Of a stretch of DNA of 64,000 nucleotides, positions 37,075 through 46,513 are shown piece by piece. The notes under the pieces are model-generated. The model was not told where the DNA came from and did not search any database. It saw only the letters and a list, made by a program, of their open reading frames with translations. Position numbers and translations under genes: made by a program. Where the stretch lies: contig JBGZBU010000013.1 of assembly GCA_041844835.1 (NCBI GenBank), positions 14,469 through 78,468 of the forward strand, given 5' to 3'. Numbering within the stretch: position 1 is the first letter of the stretch; the number at the start of each line of letters is the position of its first letter. The DNA is from CAUUCX01 sp041844835 (GTDB taxonomy: Bacteria; Bacillota; Clostridia; Peptostreptococcales; Anaerovoracaceae).

Positions 37075-37136
37075 GTAACACCTCTGATCTTTGCGGAATC
37101 GAAAAACCGCGCTTTATTCCTCGCGCGATACCGCTA

Positions 37137-37173
37137 TTTAAAAAGGATTGTGCATGTATTGCATCAATCCTTT
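37137..37173 (-). terminator. Terminator after the small P-loop gene
   Basis: AAAGGATTG/CAATCCTTT arms (nine bp, 37142-37150 and 37165-37173) with an inner TGCA pair, followed on the minus strand by TTTTTAAA. It lies 73 bases after the P-loop stop and before the EamA operon. Confidence 0.7.
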
Positions 37174-37245
37174 GTTATAATCGAATAATCGAGCGATTAA
37201 ATGATAAAGCTGCCAAAACCCTAACAAAAACAAACCCTCAGCTTT

Positions 37246-37668
37246 TTAATTGAGGATTTCATAATTGGAAAGATCCACGCCTATCATCTCTTCTTTTTCC
37301 GCACTGATGCTGACAATGAAATCGAGCTCATACTCCTTGCTTATCTGCTCCAATCTCGCAAGGAAATTAGGCAGATCCGAAAGTTTGAAGTCCGCATGCT
37401 TCAATATGCTGTCTATGAAAACGGTCTGGATGTCGTGATCGGCGCTGATGATTCCGTAGATAAATCCTATATATTCATCCGAATTGGTTATATGCACAAA
37501 ATCTTCCATACAAACAACGCGAATTTGATAATTCAATTCATTTGTAAGACGATGATTATTGTTAATAAAAATAATGGTCCCATCTCCGGTCTCAACCATG
37601 TCATTAGCAAAATCGACCATTTTTTTGGTTTTACCGCTACCTTTATGTCCGACAAGCAATTTCACCAT
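37246..37668 (-). CDS. Small P-loop ATPase-like protein of unknown function
   Basis: 140 residues. Walker A is GHKGSGKTKKMVDFA at about 7-21 and a Walker B-like hhhhD is TVFIDSIL near 81-88. The rest is soluble alpha/beta. Short proteins of this type are common in Clostridia and are often labelled PilT-like without experimental basis. It has its own promoter and terminator, so it is a single-gene unit. Start has AAGGAGG eight bases upstream. Confidence 0.75.
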   Translation of the reverse strand: MVKLLVGHKGSGKTKKMVDFANDMVETGDGTIIFINNNHRLTNELNYQIRVVCMEDFVHITNSDEYIGFIYGIISADHDIQTVFIDSILKHADFKLSDLPNFLARLEQISKEYELDFIVSISAEKEEMIGVDLSNYEILN

Positions 37669-37744
37669 ATCAACATCCTCCTTATTAACAACATTGCAAT
37701 TCCTTGCGGGAAAGCCGAAAAACAGGGCATTTCCTCTTAAGGAG

Positions 37745-37773
37745 ATTATACACCATTATATATTGTGTATCAA
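37745..37773 (-). promoter_or_regulatory. Promoter of small P-loop gene
   Basis: Minus strand TTGATA (37768-37773) and TATAAT (37745-37750), 17-base spacer. ATACAC (37748-37753) and GTGTAT (37765-37770) form an inverted repeat that spans the spacer, a possible operator. Confidence 0.7.
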
Positions 37774-37787
37774 TATCATTTTCCCCC

Positions 37788-37815
37788 TTGACAAAGACAG
37801 GGTGAATGATATAAT
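37788..37815 (+). promoter_or_regulatory. Promoter of amidohydrolase-tetR unit
   Basis: TTGACA (37788-37793) and TATAAT (37810-37815) with a 16-base spacer. The transcript starts inside the palindrome that follows. Confidence 0.8.
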
Positions 37816-37844
37816 CAAACTAAACAGCCTTAATTAGTTTGATT
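37813..37844. promoter_or_regulatory. Perfect 11-bp palindrome over the -10/start site (probable TetR operator)
   Basis: AATCAAACTAA and TTAGTTTGATT flank 10 bases. The first arm shares its first three bases with the -10 box. A TetR-family gene ends the same transcript, so autoregulation through this site is likely. Confidence 0.7.
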
Positions 37845-37895
37845 AGTCTGATTGCATTTTGACACCTCCCATCCAAAGAAAGGAGATTCTTACCT

Positions 37896-39185
37896 ATGTA
37901 CGGGATATTTTGCGGAACGTTTATCGATGGCACGGGAAAACCATTTGAAAAAGATGTTTGGTTATATGTAAAAGATGATAGAATTATTAATATATCCAAA
38001 AATAAACTATCTAATAACTTGCAGCATTTTGACGCATCGCAGATGACCGTCATGCCCGGACTTATTGATTCTCACAAACACATACTGAATTGCGGCGGTT
38101 CAGGTATGGGAGTAGGACTAAATCTTAAGACAATTTATTCAAACATAAACAATATGGAGAAAAGCGGTGTAACCTCGTTATTGGATCTTGGATCCGCTTA
38201 TTTTTTGCCGAAATTGGAATCTCTGATAAATCCCAAAGTACGAATATTTAACGCTATATCGATCATTACCTGCCCTGACGGATATCCTGCGGAATATATG
38301 CCGAAAAAATTCTACAAACTTGGATCGGTCGTCGAATGTGACAGCTTTGAAAGCATTTATGAGACAGTTAAAAAACTTCATAAAAAGGGAGTATCCTGCA
38401 TAAAAACCGCCGTTGTTTCGAGGAGTTTTTCGGGGCAAGCCATAAATTCATGGAGCACTTCACATTTGAAGTATCTGGTCGACGTTTCACACGGATACGG
38501 ATTAAAAGTATGCGCTCATGTTACTTATGCCTGCGATTATGAAAAAGCAGCGATTTGCGGCGTGGACAGTGTACATCATGCTGCTTTTGATAAGATTGTG
38601 GAAGATGATATCCTGAATTTGATGATTGAAAAAGGGATACAACTTGTTCCCACTATAAGCTTATCCCATATGATGTTCAGCGGATTGGAGGAACAGTGGA
38701 TACTGAATTCAGCTTTTTCAGAGCCCTTAACTAATGCATTGCGGGAGAATTTATTCAAATTCACCAATGACTATTTTTCATGCGAAGACAATGAACCTAT
38801 AGGTGATTTATTCATCAATATCCCCAAACGGGAATTTATGAATGTCCCCAATATACAATTTGAAAACTTAAAGAAATATATAAGTTTAGGGGGATCGGTT
38901 GCTATGGGAACTGATTCCGCTCTTGGATTCTCATTGCATGAAATGCCTACTTGGGAAGTAACACTGTTAAATTCCGCAGGACTTTCCGTTGAAAAAACCA
39001 TATCCGCCTCCACCTATCAATCCGCGCGGATATTTGGGAAAGAAGATGAAATCGGATCTCTTGAAATAGGCAAAAAAGCTGATATACTTATCGTACACGG
39101 CAATCTGACTGAAAACATGCACTATATAAAAAATGTTGATACCATTATAATTGACGGCAAATTTGTAAAAAGGACGAGTTTATGA
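37896..39185 (+). CDS. Metal-dependent amidohydrolase, imidazolonepropionase-like
   Basis: 429 residues with the amidohydrolase fold: N-terminal beta-sandwich, metal ligands in PGLIDSHKH (about 57), Lys in GVSCIKTAVV (about 170), His in CAHVTYA and VDSVHHAAF, and Asp in MGTDSALGF (about 348). A C-terminal KADILIVHGNL segment closes the sandwich. The family hydrolyses amide, ring or peptide bonds such as in prolidase-like and imidazolonepropionase-like enzymes; the substrate is unknown. It is on the plus strand, A/T-richer than neighbours, and overlaps the tetR gene by four bases. Confidence 0.85.
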   Translation: MYGIFCGTFIDGTGKPFEKDVWLYVKDDRIINISKNKLSNNLQHFDASQMTVMPGLIDSHKHILNCGGSGMGVGLNLKTIYSNINNMEKSGVTSLLDLGSAYFLPKLESLINPKVRIFNAISIITCPDGYPAEYMPKKFYKLGSVVECDSFESIYETVKKLHKKGVSCIKTAVVSRSFSGQAINSWSTSHLKYLVDVSHGYGLKVCAHVTYACDYEKAAICGVDSVHHAAFDKIVEDDILNLMIEKGIQLVPTISLSHMMFSGLEEQWILNSAFSEPLTNALRENLFKFTNDYFSCEDNEPIGDLFINIPKREFMNVPNIQFENLKKYISLGGSVAMGTDSALGFSLHEMPTWEVTLLNSAGLSVEKTISASTYQSARIFGKEDEIGSLEIGKKADILIVHGNLTENMHYIKNVDTIIIDGKFVKRTSL

Positions 39186-39751
39186 AAATAAATAATGAAA
39201 ATTTTTTACTTTTTTTGTACGAACGTACATTCGAAATTCTGGAGAATTCAGGCTCAAAAGGTTGGACTATGGAAGACGTTTGTAAAACCGCCGGCATCTC
39301 CAAAGACACTTTATATAGAGCCGTTTCGGGGAAAGAAGATTTAATAACTCGTGCCATAAAATTCAAAATATCCTCGCATATATCGGATATGAAAAAAATA
39401 AGCGAATCGGATTTTGAATACTATACTCGATTCAATCGAATGCTCTCCCTTTTGCATGAAATCATTGAATCTTTTTCATCAAAACAACTCCAATCTGTTT
39501 TGAGAGATTATCCGATCAGTTCACATTACACTTTAAGCGAGTTTTCAAACTTGCTTAAGATTCTCGAACTTTTTCTGCAGGAAGGAATTGATGATGGTAT
39601 TTTGCGACCGGAATTGGACGCTTCATTTTTGGCTACAAACATACATTATACAGTTTTATACATTATCGAAAGGGAAAGTCCTAAAAATTATGAAAAACAT
39701 ATAGAAAATTATTTGGACATCCTGATGAACGGTATAAAATCAGTCAAATAG
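39182..39751 (+). CDS. TetR-family transcriptional regulator
   Basis: 189 residues. The N-terminal helix-turn-helix is GWTMEDVCKTAGISKDTLYRAVSGKEDLI (about 24-52), and the rest is the all-helical ligand-binding and dimer domain. Its ATG overlaps the amidohydrolase stop (ATGA), so both are co-translated. The palindrome on their shared promoter is the likely binding site. The ligand may be a substrate or product of the hydrolase. Confidence 0.88.
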   Translation: MKINNENFLLFLYERTFEILENSGSKGWTMEDVCKTAGISKDTLYRAVSGKEDLITRAIKFKISSHISDMKKISESDFEYYTRFNRMLSLLHEIIESFSSKQLQSVLRDYPISSHYTLSEFSNLLKILELFLQEGIDDGILRPELDASFLATNIHYTVLYIIERESPKNYEKHIENYLDILMNGIKSVK

Positions 39752-39774
39752 ATTAATTCAGGCAATCATATCTG

Positions 39775-40866
39775 CTAAATCGTAGTCGACTTTTTTGCCA
39801 CCCGTACATTGCGCAGTTGCCCGCATGCGGCGGATATATCGCTTCCGAGCGAACGCCGAACGGTAGTATTGATTCCGCCCTGCTCGAGCTTTTTTGCGAA
39901 TGCGGTTATCCTGCCGCGAGCCGATGGAATTTTGCCGACCTCTTTGACCTCATTAAGCGGGATTAAATTAACGTGACATAACATCCCTTTCAGCAGCTTT
40001 ATAAGTTCCGACGCACATTCTTCAGTATCCGTTTCCCCTGCAATCAGTGCATATTCAAAGGTAATCCGGCGGTGTGTTTTATTCGTATGGTATCTGCATG
40101 CCTCCATCAATTCCGAAAGCGGATAGCTCCTGTTAATCGGCATCAGCGCGGAACGCTGACATTCATCCGCTCTGTGCAGTGATATCGCGAGATTGACTTG
40201 AGGAAAGTCCTCCGCAAATTTGAAAATTTTCGGCGCAATGCCGCATGTTGAAACCGTAATATTTCGCATGCCCAGGTTGAGACCCGTTTCCGCATTCGCA
40301 AGCCTTAAAAACTTGCTCAAATTGTCATAATTATCAAACGGTTCTCCGATGCCCATAACAACCACATTTCCGATATATTCGCCCGTATCCTTGCTCACCT
40401 GCAGTATCTGATCGAGCATTTCACCCGCCCGCAAATCGCGCACATATCCGCTGAGCGCCGAAGCGCAGAAAGTGCAGCCCATCCTGCAACCCACCTGCGA
40501 CGATACGCAAATCGAGTTGCCGTACCTGTATTTCATAAAAACACTTTCGATATAATTTCCGTCGGACAATCTGAAAAGATATTTTCTTGTGCCGTCACTT
40601 GATATCTGCACATTTTCAATCTCAAGCAGCCTTAAATTCGCAATTTCCGCCAGTCTGTCCCTGAGCTGCTTCGGCAAATTGCTCATCTCCGAAAAATCAT
40701 TCACACCTCCCGCAATCCACTTAAAAATCTGACGCCCCCGAAAAGCGGGCGCGCCCAGCCGTCGCGCAAGAGCTGAAAGCTCCTCGGAGTCCATGGATTT
40801 TATATCAATCAAAGGCATATTCAAGGGCATATTTTCACCTAAATACATATTTTTATCCGTAAACAT
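39775..40866 (-). CDS. rlmN: 23S rRNA/tRNA adenine C2-methyltransferase RlmN
   Basis: 363 residues. Radical SAM cluster ligands in CRMGCTFCASA (about 127-134). The methyl-carrying C-terminal Cys is in DISAACGQL, and MGIGEPFDNY and LAISLHRADECQR are family hallmarks. It methylates A2503 of 23S rRNA and A37 of certain tRNAs. The first ATG has GGGGGAG close to it; a later ATG (residue 13) with AGGTG is an alternative start. Confidence 0.95.
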   Translation of the reverse strand: MFTDKNMYLGENMPLNMPLIDIKSMDSEELSALARRLGAPAFRGRQIFKWIAGGVNDFSEMSNLPKQLRDRLAEIANLRLLEIENVQISSDGTRKYLFRLSDGNYIESVFMKYRYGNSICVSSQVGCRMGCTFCASALSGYVRDLRAGEMLDQILQVSKDTGEYIGNVVVMGIGEPFDNYDNLSKFLRLANAETGLNLGMRNITVSTCGIAPKIFKFAEDFPQVNLAISLHRADECQRSALMPINRSYPLSELMEACRYHTNKTHRRITFEYALIAGETDTEECASELIKLLKGMLCHVNLIPLNEVKEVGKIPSARGRITAFAKKLEQGGINTTVRRSLGSDISAACGQLRNVRVAKKSTTI

Positions 40867-40903
40867 ATACTCCCCCTAAAAAGCCTCCGGCAAAAAATTA
40901 AGT

Positions 40904-40931
40904 TTGAAAAAAGATTTATTTTGGGTATAAT
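40904..40931 (+). promoter_or_regulatory. Rubredoxin promoter
   Basis: TTGAAA (40904-40909) and TATAAT (40926-40931) with a 16-base spacer. Confidence 0.75.
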
Positions 40932-40992
40932 CGTATGTAAAGCATTATATAGCATTTCAGTCGGTGATATAATTTTTTAAGGAGGAAACAAT

Positions 40993-41148
40993 ATGAAATA
41001 CGAATGCAAACTATGTGGATACGTTTATGATCCGGCACAGGGAGATCCCGATAACGATGTAGCTCCCGGCACTGCGTTTAAGGATGTTCCTGAGGATTGG
41101 GTATGTCCTTTATGCGCTGCGGGCAAAGAGGAGTTCAAACCGCTTTAA
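40993..41148 (+). CDS. Rubredoxin
   Basis: 51 residues. Four cysteines bind one iron: CKLCGYVYD and [36 protein letters not shown] is a textbook rubredoxin sequence. It carries electrons, for example to peroxide- or oxygen-reducing enzymes in anaerobes. AAGGAGG is eight bases before the ATG. It forms a one-gene plus-strand unit with its own promoter and terminator between rlmN and miaB. Confidence 0.97.
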   Translation: MKYECKLCGYVYDPAQGDPDNDVAPGTAFKDVPEDWVCPLCAAGKEEFKPL

Positions 41149-41182
41149 TCAAGTGCCCGTGCAAAAAACATTCAGAACAACC

Positions 41183-41207
41183 AAATCCCCCGCGAGGGGG
41201 ATTTTTT
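41183..41207 (+). terminator. Rubredoxin terminator
   Basis: AAATCCCCC/GGGGGATTT (nine bp) with loop GCGA and six T residues. Confidence 0.9.
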
Positions 41208-41225
41208 GTCGCAAACAAATGGCAA

Positions 41226-42536
41226 TCAAACAACTTCCCCGCTCAACGCAAATGTGTTTGCATCCGTAATCCTGAGACGAAACATATCTCCCGCCGTCGC
41301 ATCCGCCGAAAAATTGACCGGCTTGAAACTCTCAGTTCGCCCGGAACATCTCCCCCCGGCGCATTCGTCGACAATTACATCGAGCTCTTTTCCCACTGTT
41401 TCCATGTTGTGCTTCAAAGAATCCGAATTTATCTGTTCCACCAACCTGTCAAAACGTTCGTGCGCGATGTAATACGGTATTTGATCCGCATACTCCGCCG
41501 CGGGCGTCCCCGGTCTTTGTGAGTATATGAACGTAAACGCCGAATCAAATGAAACGGTCCTGCACAAGTCGAGCGTAGCCAGGAAATCTTCCTCGGTTTC
41601 TCCCGGAAAGCCCACTATTATGTCCGTAGTGATCGCAATGTCGGGACACGCGTTTCTCAAGCTCCGCACTATTTTAAGATATTGCTCGCGCGTATATCGC
41701 CGATTCATCCGTTTAAGTACGGCATTGCTGCCGGATTGAACGGGAAGATGCACCGCTTTACATAAGTTTTGAAGCTTCCCGTAGGCATTTATCAGTTCCG
41801 TTGAAAAATCCTTGGGATGTGACGTCATAAACCTTATGCGATCTATCCCGGATATGTCGTTTACCATCTCAAGCAGCTCCGCAAAAGAGACCGCGCGGCC
41901 GTTTTTATCGACGCCCGCATAGGAATTGACATTCTGCCCAAGCAGCATCACCTCCCGCACCCCGTCGCCCGCAAGCGCTTCAATCTCGGAAACAATTGCA
42001 TTCGGCGTCCTGCTCTTTTCTCGGCCCCTGGTATACGGAACTATGCAGTAGGTACAAAAATTGTTGCAGCCGTACATTATGTTAACAAGCGCTTTATGCG
42101 GATACAGCCTCCTGGCGGGCATCATTTCATCTACGGTATCGCTTTTTTCAAGTATATGCACCTGCATTTTTTTTTGCCGTTTTGCCGCCTCAAGCATCTC
42201 GGCTATCTCGTAGAAATTATGCGTACCGAAAACCAGATCGACCCAAGGATAGCTGCGCTTCAACTTTTGCACCACGTGCTCCTGCTGCATCATGCATCCG
42301 CACACCGCAATCAACAGATCGCCGTTCTTTTCCTTAAGATTTTTCAATTGTCCCAAAGTGCCGAAAAAACGCTGATCCGCATTATCCCGTATACTGCATG
42401 TATTCAAAACGATCAGACCGGCATCCTCTTTAGAATCGCAGGGCTGATAACCGTTTCTCATCAACAATCCCGCCATGATTTCCGAGTCGTGCTCATTCAT
42501 CTGGCATCCGAAAGTTTGAATAAAAAAATTATTCAT
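41226..42536 (-). CDS. miaB: tRNA-2-methylthio-N6-dimethylallyladenosine synthase MiaB
   Basis: 436 residues. The N-terminal UPF0004 domain has cysteines in QTFGCQMNEHDSE, VLNTCSIRDNA and VCGCMMQQ. The radical SAM motif is YGCNNFCTYCIVPYTRGRE (about 153-171), and a TRAM domain closes the protein. It adds a methylthio group to i6A37 of tRNA. Start is the ATG at 42536 with AGGA upstream. Confidence 0.96.
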   Translation of the reverse strand: MNNFFIQTFGCQMNEHDSEIMAGLLMRNGYQPCDSKEDAGLIVLNTCSIRDNADQRFFGTLGQLKNLKEKNGDLLIAVCGCMMQQEHVVQKLKRSYPWVDLVFGTHNFYEIAEMLEAAKRQKKMQVHILEKSDTVDEMMPARRLYPHKALVNIMYGCNNFCTYCIVPYTRGREKSRTPNAIVSEIEALAGDGVREVMLLGQNVNSYAGVDKNGRAVSFAELLEMVNDISGIDRIRFMTSHPKDFSTELINAYGKLQNLCKAVHLPVQSGSNAVLKRMNRRYTREQYLKIVRSLRNACPDIAITTDIIVGFPGETEEDFLATLDLCRTVSFDSAFTFIYSQRPGTPAAEYADQIPYYIAHERFDRLVEQINSDSLKHNMETVGKELDVIVDECAGGRCSGRTESFKPVNFSADATAGDMFRLRITDANTFALSGEVV

Positions 42537-42608
42537 CAAATCCTATTCCCCCAAAACATCTTATTCCCCAAAACATCCCGGATCTCGCGCAAAAAGATGC
42601 ATCCCCCG

Positions 42609-43610
42609 CTATTTCATGCAATCGACCTCGCTTTTTTTGTCCCTCGTCATAAGCGTTTCCACCGCGCTTTTCGGATCAATCATGTTATTAATAACTCTGT
42701 ATATCATCTCGGTTATAGGCATCTCCACACCCACCTTGTTTGCCAGCTGATACGCCGCCTCGGTAGTATACATGCCTTCCACCACCATTCCGACCTGTTT
42801 TACGGCTTCCTCCGGGCTCAGTCCTTCGCCCATCAGCAGGCCGCATCGCCTGTTTCGGCTGTGAACGCTCGTACATGTAACAATCAAATCCCCTATCCCG
42901 GATAATCCCGCAAACGTCTCCCTTTTTGCACCGAGCTTTTCACCCAGTCTTGCGATTTCAACGATCCCGCGGGTCATCAGAGCCGCCTTGGCATTGTCGC
43001 CGTATCCGATTCCGTCGGAAATCCCCGCGCCGAGCGCCAATATGTTTTTCAGCGCGCCGCCCAATTCGATGCCCGCCACGTCATCACTTGTATAAATCCT
43101 GAAATTATTTGTGGCAAAAGTCTCCTGAACGGTTCTTGCCAGCCTGAACTCCTTTGAAGCCACTGCAACGGTGGTCGGCAAAAATCGGCCGACTTCCTCC
43201 GCGTGCGACGGTCCCGACAAAACCGCATATTTTCTGCCGGGGGCAAGTTCATCCGCTATTTCGGACATCCGAAGCAATGTTTTTTGTTCGATCCCCTTCG
43301 CCACATTTACTATTATCTGTTCATCGTTCATAAACGGCAGAGCGGAAGTAAGCGCAGCTCTGAAATGCTGTGCCGGCGCTGAAAAAAGCACGATTTCCGC
43401 ACCTCTGACCACATCTTCAAGATCATCCTTTGCGATCAGCTTATCGTTAAATGGGACGCCGGGAAGATATCTCACATTCTCTTTGTTTTGTCTGAGTTCG
43501 GCTATATGCTCCTTATTGATATCCCAGATTTCAACATCGTACTTCTTATCCGACAATGTGACGGCAAGAGCCGTTCCCCAGCTTCCCGCGCCGATTACTC
43601 CAATTTTCAT
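42609..43610 (-). CDS. gpsA: Glycerol-3-phosphate dehydrogenase [NAD(P)+]
   Basis: 333 residues. Nucleotide-binding GVIGAGSWGTALA at 3-15; catalytic Lys in ELGGALKNILALGAG; LSGPSHAEEV and CTSVHSRNRRCG are typical. It makes sn-glycerol-3-phosphate for phospholipids. It overlaps plsY, which uses its product, by four bases. GGAGGAGGT is upstream of the start. Confidence 0.97.
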   Translation of the reverse strand: MKIGVIGAGSWGTALAVTLSDKKYDVEIWDINKEHIAELRQNKENVRYLPGVPFNDKLIAKDDLEDVVRGAEIVLFSAPAQHFRAALTSALPFMNDEQIIVNVAKGIEQKTLLRMSEIADELAPGRKYAVLSGPSHAEEVGRFLPTTVAVASKEFRLARTVQETFATNNFRIYTSDDVAGIELGGALKNILALGAGISDGIGYGDNAKAALMTRGIVEIARLGEKLGAKRETFAGLSGIGDLIVTCTSVHSRNRRCGLLMGEGLSPEEAVKQVGMVVEGMYTTEAAYQLANKVGVEMPITEMIYRVINNMIDPKSAVETLMTRDKKSEVDCMK

Positions 43611-44221
43611 GATTTACCTCCTCCGCCGAATGAGAGCCTGGACTCCTCACCCTTTGCTATTCTGACTATATTACCTCTGTGTTTTAAAATCAATATCGCC
43701 GCCATGATTATCGCAAGCGGCAAAAAATCCGGAAGCATAAAATGTGTTAGAATCACTGCGGCAAGCGCTCCGGATATCGATCCGGCTGACATCATGCGGG
43801 TCAACAAAACGACGACAATCACCACCCCCAGACACGCGAAACCGAGCGCGGGATCCAAAGCTGCAACCATGCCGAATGCGGTGGCCACCCCTTTTCCTCC
43901 CTTAAATCCGTATATGACGGGCCACACATGCCCTATAAAAACGAACAGCCCGCACAGCATTGCAGGGGTAAACGGAAGCGTCACATCTATGTACGACGCG
44001 GCAAAATTCCCTATCAATACCGCCGCCGTGCCTTTCAGAACATCCACAACAAGGGTTACCAATGCCGCTTTTCGCCCCAGAGTCCTGAGCGCATTCGTAG
44101 TCCCCGCATTTCCGCTGCCACTGTTTCTTATGTCGACACCTCTTTTTTTCGCAAGAAGCGTTGACGGGGAAATATTCCCCAGAAAATATGCAAATATAAC
44201 AATTACAACTAACAATATCAT
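43607..44221 (-). CDS. plsY: Glycerol-3-phosphate acyltransferase PlsY
   Basis: 204 residues, five membrane helices. Conserved SGNAGTTNALRTLG, GHVWPVIYGFKGGKGVATA are the acyl-phosphate and G3P binding motifs. It transfers acyl from acyl-phosphate (made by PlsX, present at 51 kb) to glycerol-3-phosphate. The order der-plsY-gpsA is common in Clostridia. Confidence 0.97.
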   Translation of the reverse strand: MILLVVIVIFAYFLGNISPSTLLAKKRGVDIRNSGSGNAGTTNALRTLGRKAALVTLVVDVLKGTAAVLIGNFAASYIDVTLPFTPAMLCGLFVFIGHVWPVIYGFKGGKGVATAFGMVAALDPALGFACLGVVIVVVLLTRMMSAGSISGALAAVILTHFMLPDFLPLAIIMAAILILKHRGNIVRIAKGEESRLSFGGGGKS

Positions 44222-44261
44222 ATGTTTTCTCCATTTTGCATCTTTACATCCGATTCACCGT

Positions 44262-45584
44262 TTATCGCTCTTTGGGTGATTTTTCCCTGAAAACGAATTT
44301 TATTGAAGTTCCTTCAAAACCGTACGCGTCCCTTATCTTATTTTCCAAATATCTGGAATACGAGAAATGCATAAGGTCGCGCTTATTCAGCTGAAAGGAA
44401 AAGAGCGGCGGTTTCACCCCCACCTGAGCGACATAGTATATCTTCAGGCGTTTCCCCTTATCCGCCGGAGGCTCGTTCATTACCATAGCATCGGCTATCA
44501 ATGCGTTGAGCTGCCCGGTTGGAACTCGCATCGCCCGCTTTTCAGCCACGATTTCCGCGAAATCAAGAACTTTAAAAACTCTCTGCTTTTCCAGCACGGA
44601 AATGAACAGTATCGGCGCGTATGACAGGAATGCAAGCTGCCGCCTTATATCCTTTTCAAACTCACGCATTGTGGCGCCGTTTTTTTCAATCAAATCCCAC
44701 TTGTTTACAACTATTACGATTCCCTTGCCCGCCTCGTGCGCTATCCCGGCGATCTTTTTATCCTGCTCGGTAACACCGCTTGTCGCATCTATCATGAGCA
44801 CGGCGACATCGCATTTTTCTATGGCGGCTATTGCCCTTATTATGCTGTAGCGCTCGATATTCTCATTTATTCTGCTTTTCCGCCTGATTCCGGCGGTGTC
44901 GATGAGCACATATTCCTTGCCGTCTCGCTCGAAATCGGTGTCTATCGAATCACGCGTCGTACCTGCGATATCTGACACTATTACTCGGTTTTCTCCCAAA
45001 ATTTCATTGATAAACGAAGATTTCCCGACATTGGGTTTCCCCATGACCGCAATTTTGATTTTTTCGTTTTCCTCTTCGTCCTGTTCATCGCTGAATCCCG
45101 CAACAATTTCATCGAGAGCGTCGCCGAGGTTTGTCATGTTTGCCGCCGATATCGGAATCGGCTCGCCCAGGCCGAGCTCGTAAAATTCATATATTTCATC
45201 CACGGAATCGGGTTTGTCCATCTTGTTGACAAGCAGCACTATTTTTTTGCCCGTCCGGCGCAGCATTGACGCGACCTCTCCGTCCGCCGACGTCATCCCC
45301 GCCTTGCCGTCTGTAATAAAGACTATCACGTCAGCCATGTCGATCGCTATTTCCGCCTGTTCACGCATCTGAGAAAGTATTACATCGCTTCCGGCGGTAT
45401 CGATGCCGCCCGTATCTATTAACGCAAATTCTCTGCCAAGCCACTCAGCATCGGCGTAAATGCGGTCACGCGTAACCCCGGGCACATCCTCAACTATCGA
45501 GATCTGCCGTCCGACCACCTTGTTGAAAAACGTGGACTTGCCCACATTAGGTCTGCCTATTACCGCCACTAACGGTTTACCCAT
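44262..45584 (-). CDS. der: GTPase Der (EngA), ribosome assembly
   Basis: 440 residues. Two tandem G domains: GRPNVGKSTFFNKV (about 9-22) with DTGG and NKMD, and GKPNVGKSSFINEI (about 183) with DTAG and NKWD. A KH-like C domain follows (about 350-440). It aids 50S subunit maturation. It overlaps the ftsY end by eight bases. Confidence 0.98.
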   Translation of the reverse strand: MGKPLVAVIGRPNVGKSTFFNKVVGRQISIVEDVPGVTRDRIYADAEWLGREFALIDTGGIDTAGSDVILSQMREQAEIAIDMADVIVFITDGKAGMTSADGEVASMLRRTGKKIVLLVNKMDKPDSVDEIYEFYELGLGEPIPISAANMTNLGDALDEIVAGFSDEQDEEENEKIKIAVMGKPNVGKSSFINEILGENRVIVSDIAGTTRDSIDTDFERDGKEYVLIDTAGIRRKSRINENIERYSIIRAIAAIEKCDVAVLMIDATSGVTEQDKKIAGIAHEAGKGIVIVVNKWDLIEKNGATMREFEKDIRRQLAFLSYAPILFISVLEKQRVFKVLDFAEIVAEKRAMRVPTGQLNALIADAMVMNEPPADKGKRLKIYYVAQVGVKPPLFSFQLNKRDLMHFSYSRYLENKIRDAYGFEGTSIKFVFREKSPKER

Positions 45585-46470
45585 TTGTTATACCCTCCGC
45601 AAATTCGGACGGGATGAACTCACGCAGATCATCCATTTTCTCTCCGACTCCCATAAACTTCACAGCCATGTCGCACTCATCGGCAAGCGTGATTACTATG
45701 CCGCCTTTTGCGGTGCCGTCCATTTTGGTAAGCATCAATCCCGTTATGTCCGTGATATTGTTGAACTCCTCAGCCTGCGAAATTGCATTTTTTCCGGTTG
45801 TGGCATCCACCACGAGCAAAGTTTCTCTCTCCGCCTTGGGATATTCGTTATCTATTACCCTGTTCATTTTTGCAAGCTCATTCATGAGATTTTTCTTGTT
45901 CTGCAATCTCCCCGCGGTATCACAGATCAGCACATCCGCCCCTCGGGCTTTTGCCGACTGAATCGCATCAAAGATTACGGCGGACGGGTCCGCACCGGCG
46001 GCGTGAGAAACGACGCTCACACCGACACGCTCTCCCCAGATTTCAAGCTGCTCCGCCGCAGCCGCTCTGAACGTATCGGCAGCCGCAAGCAAAACCGATC
46101 GTCCCTCCGATTTCAGCAAATAGGCGAGTTTCGCGATTGATGTGGTTTTACCGCCTCCGTTAATTCCGATCATCAATATGACAAGCGGCGTTTTCCGCGT
46201 AAGTGCATGGCGTTCGCCCTTATCCACCATCTCCGTAATTATCTCGCTCAGCCTTTTCTTTATGTCATCCGCATTTCTGATATAATTCATCCGCACGTCA
46301 TCGCGCAATTTATCGACGATCTTCATGGTCGTATCCATGCCGATATCGGACATTATAAGCGTATCTTCGAGCTCTTCCAAAAGTTCTTCATCTATTGAAG
46401 GTCTTGCCATCACGATGTCGCTGATTTTCTGTCCGAGCCTGCCCCAAATATTTTTCTTTTCATCCGCCAT
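45577..46470 (-). CDS. ftsY: Signal recognition particle receptor FtsY
   Basis: 297 residues: the N domain (1-85) and GTPase G domain with GINGGGKTTSIAKLA (about 96-110), DTAGRLQNKKNLM, TKMDGTAKGG and GVGEKMDDL. There is no acidic A domain at the N terminus, as in many Gram-positives. It docks SRP-bound ribosomes at the membrane. It lies 43 bases after smc. Confidence 0.97.
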   Translation of the reverse strand: MADEKKNIWGRLGQKISDIVMARPSIDEELLEELEDTLIMSDIGMDTTMKIVDKLRDDVRMNYIRNADDIKKRLSEIITEMVDKGERHALTRKTPLVILMIGINGGGKTTSIAKLAYLLKSEGRSVLLAAADTFRAAAAEQLEIWGERVGVSVVSHAAGADPSAVIFDAIQSAKARGADVLICDTAGRLQNKKNLMNELAKMNRVIDNEYPKAERETLLVVDATTGKNAISQAEEFNNITDITGLMLTKMDGTAKGGIVITLADECDMAVKFMGVGEKMDDLREFIPSEFAEGITNG

Positions 46471-46513
46471 TTCTTCACCGATTCCTTTTATAACATCAAC
46501 ATTTTCTATAAGT

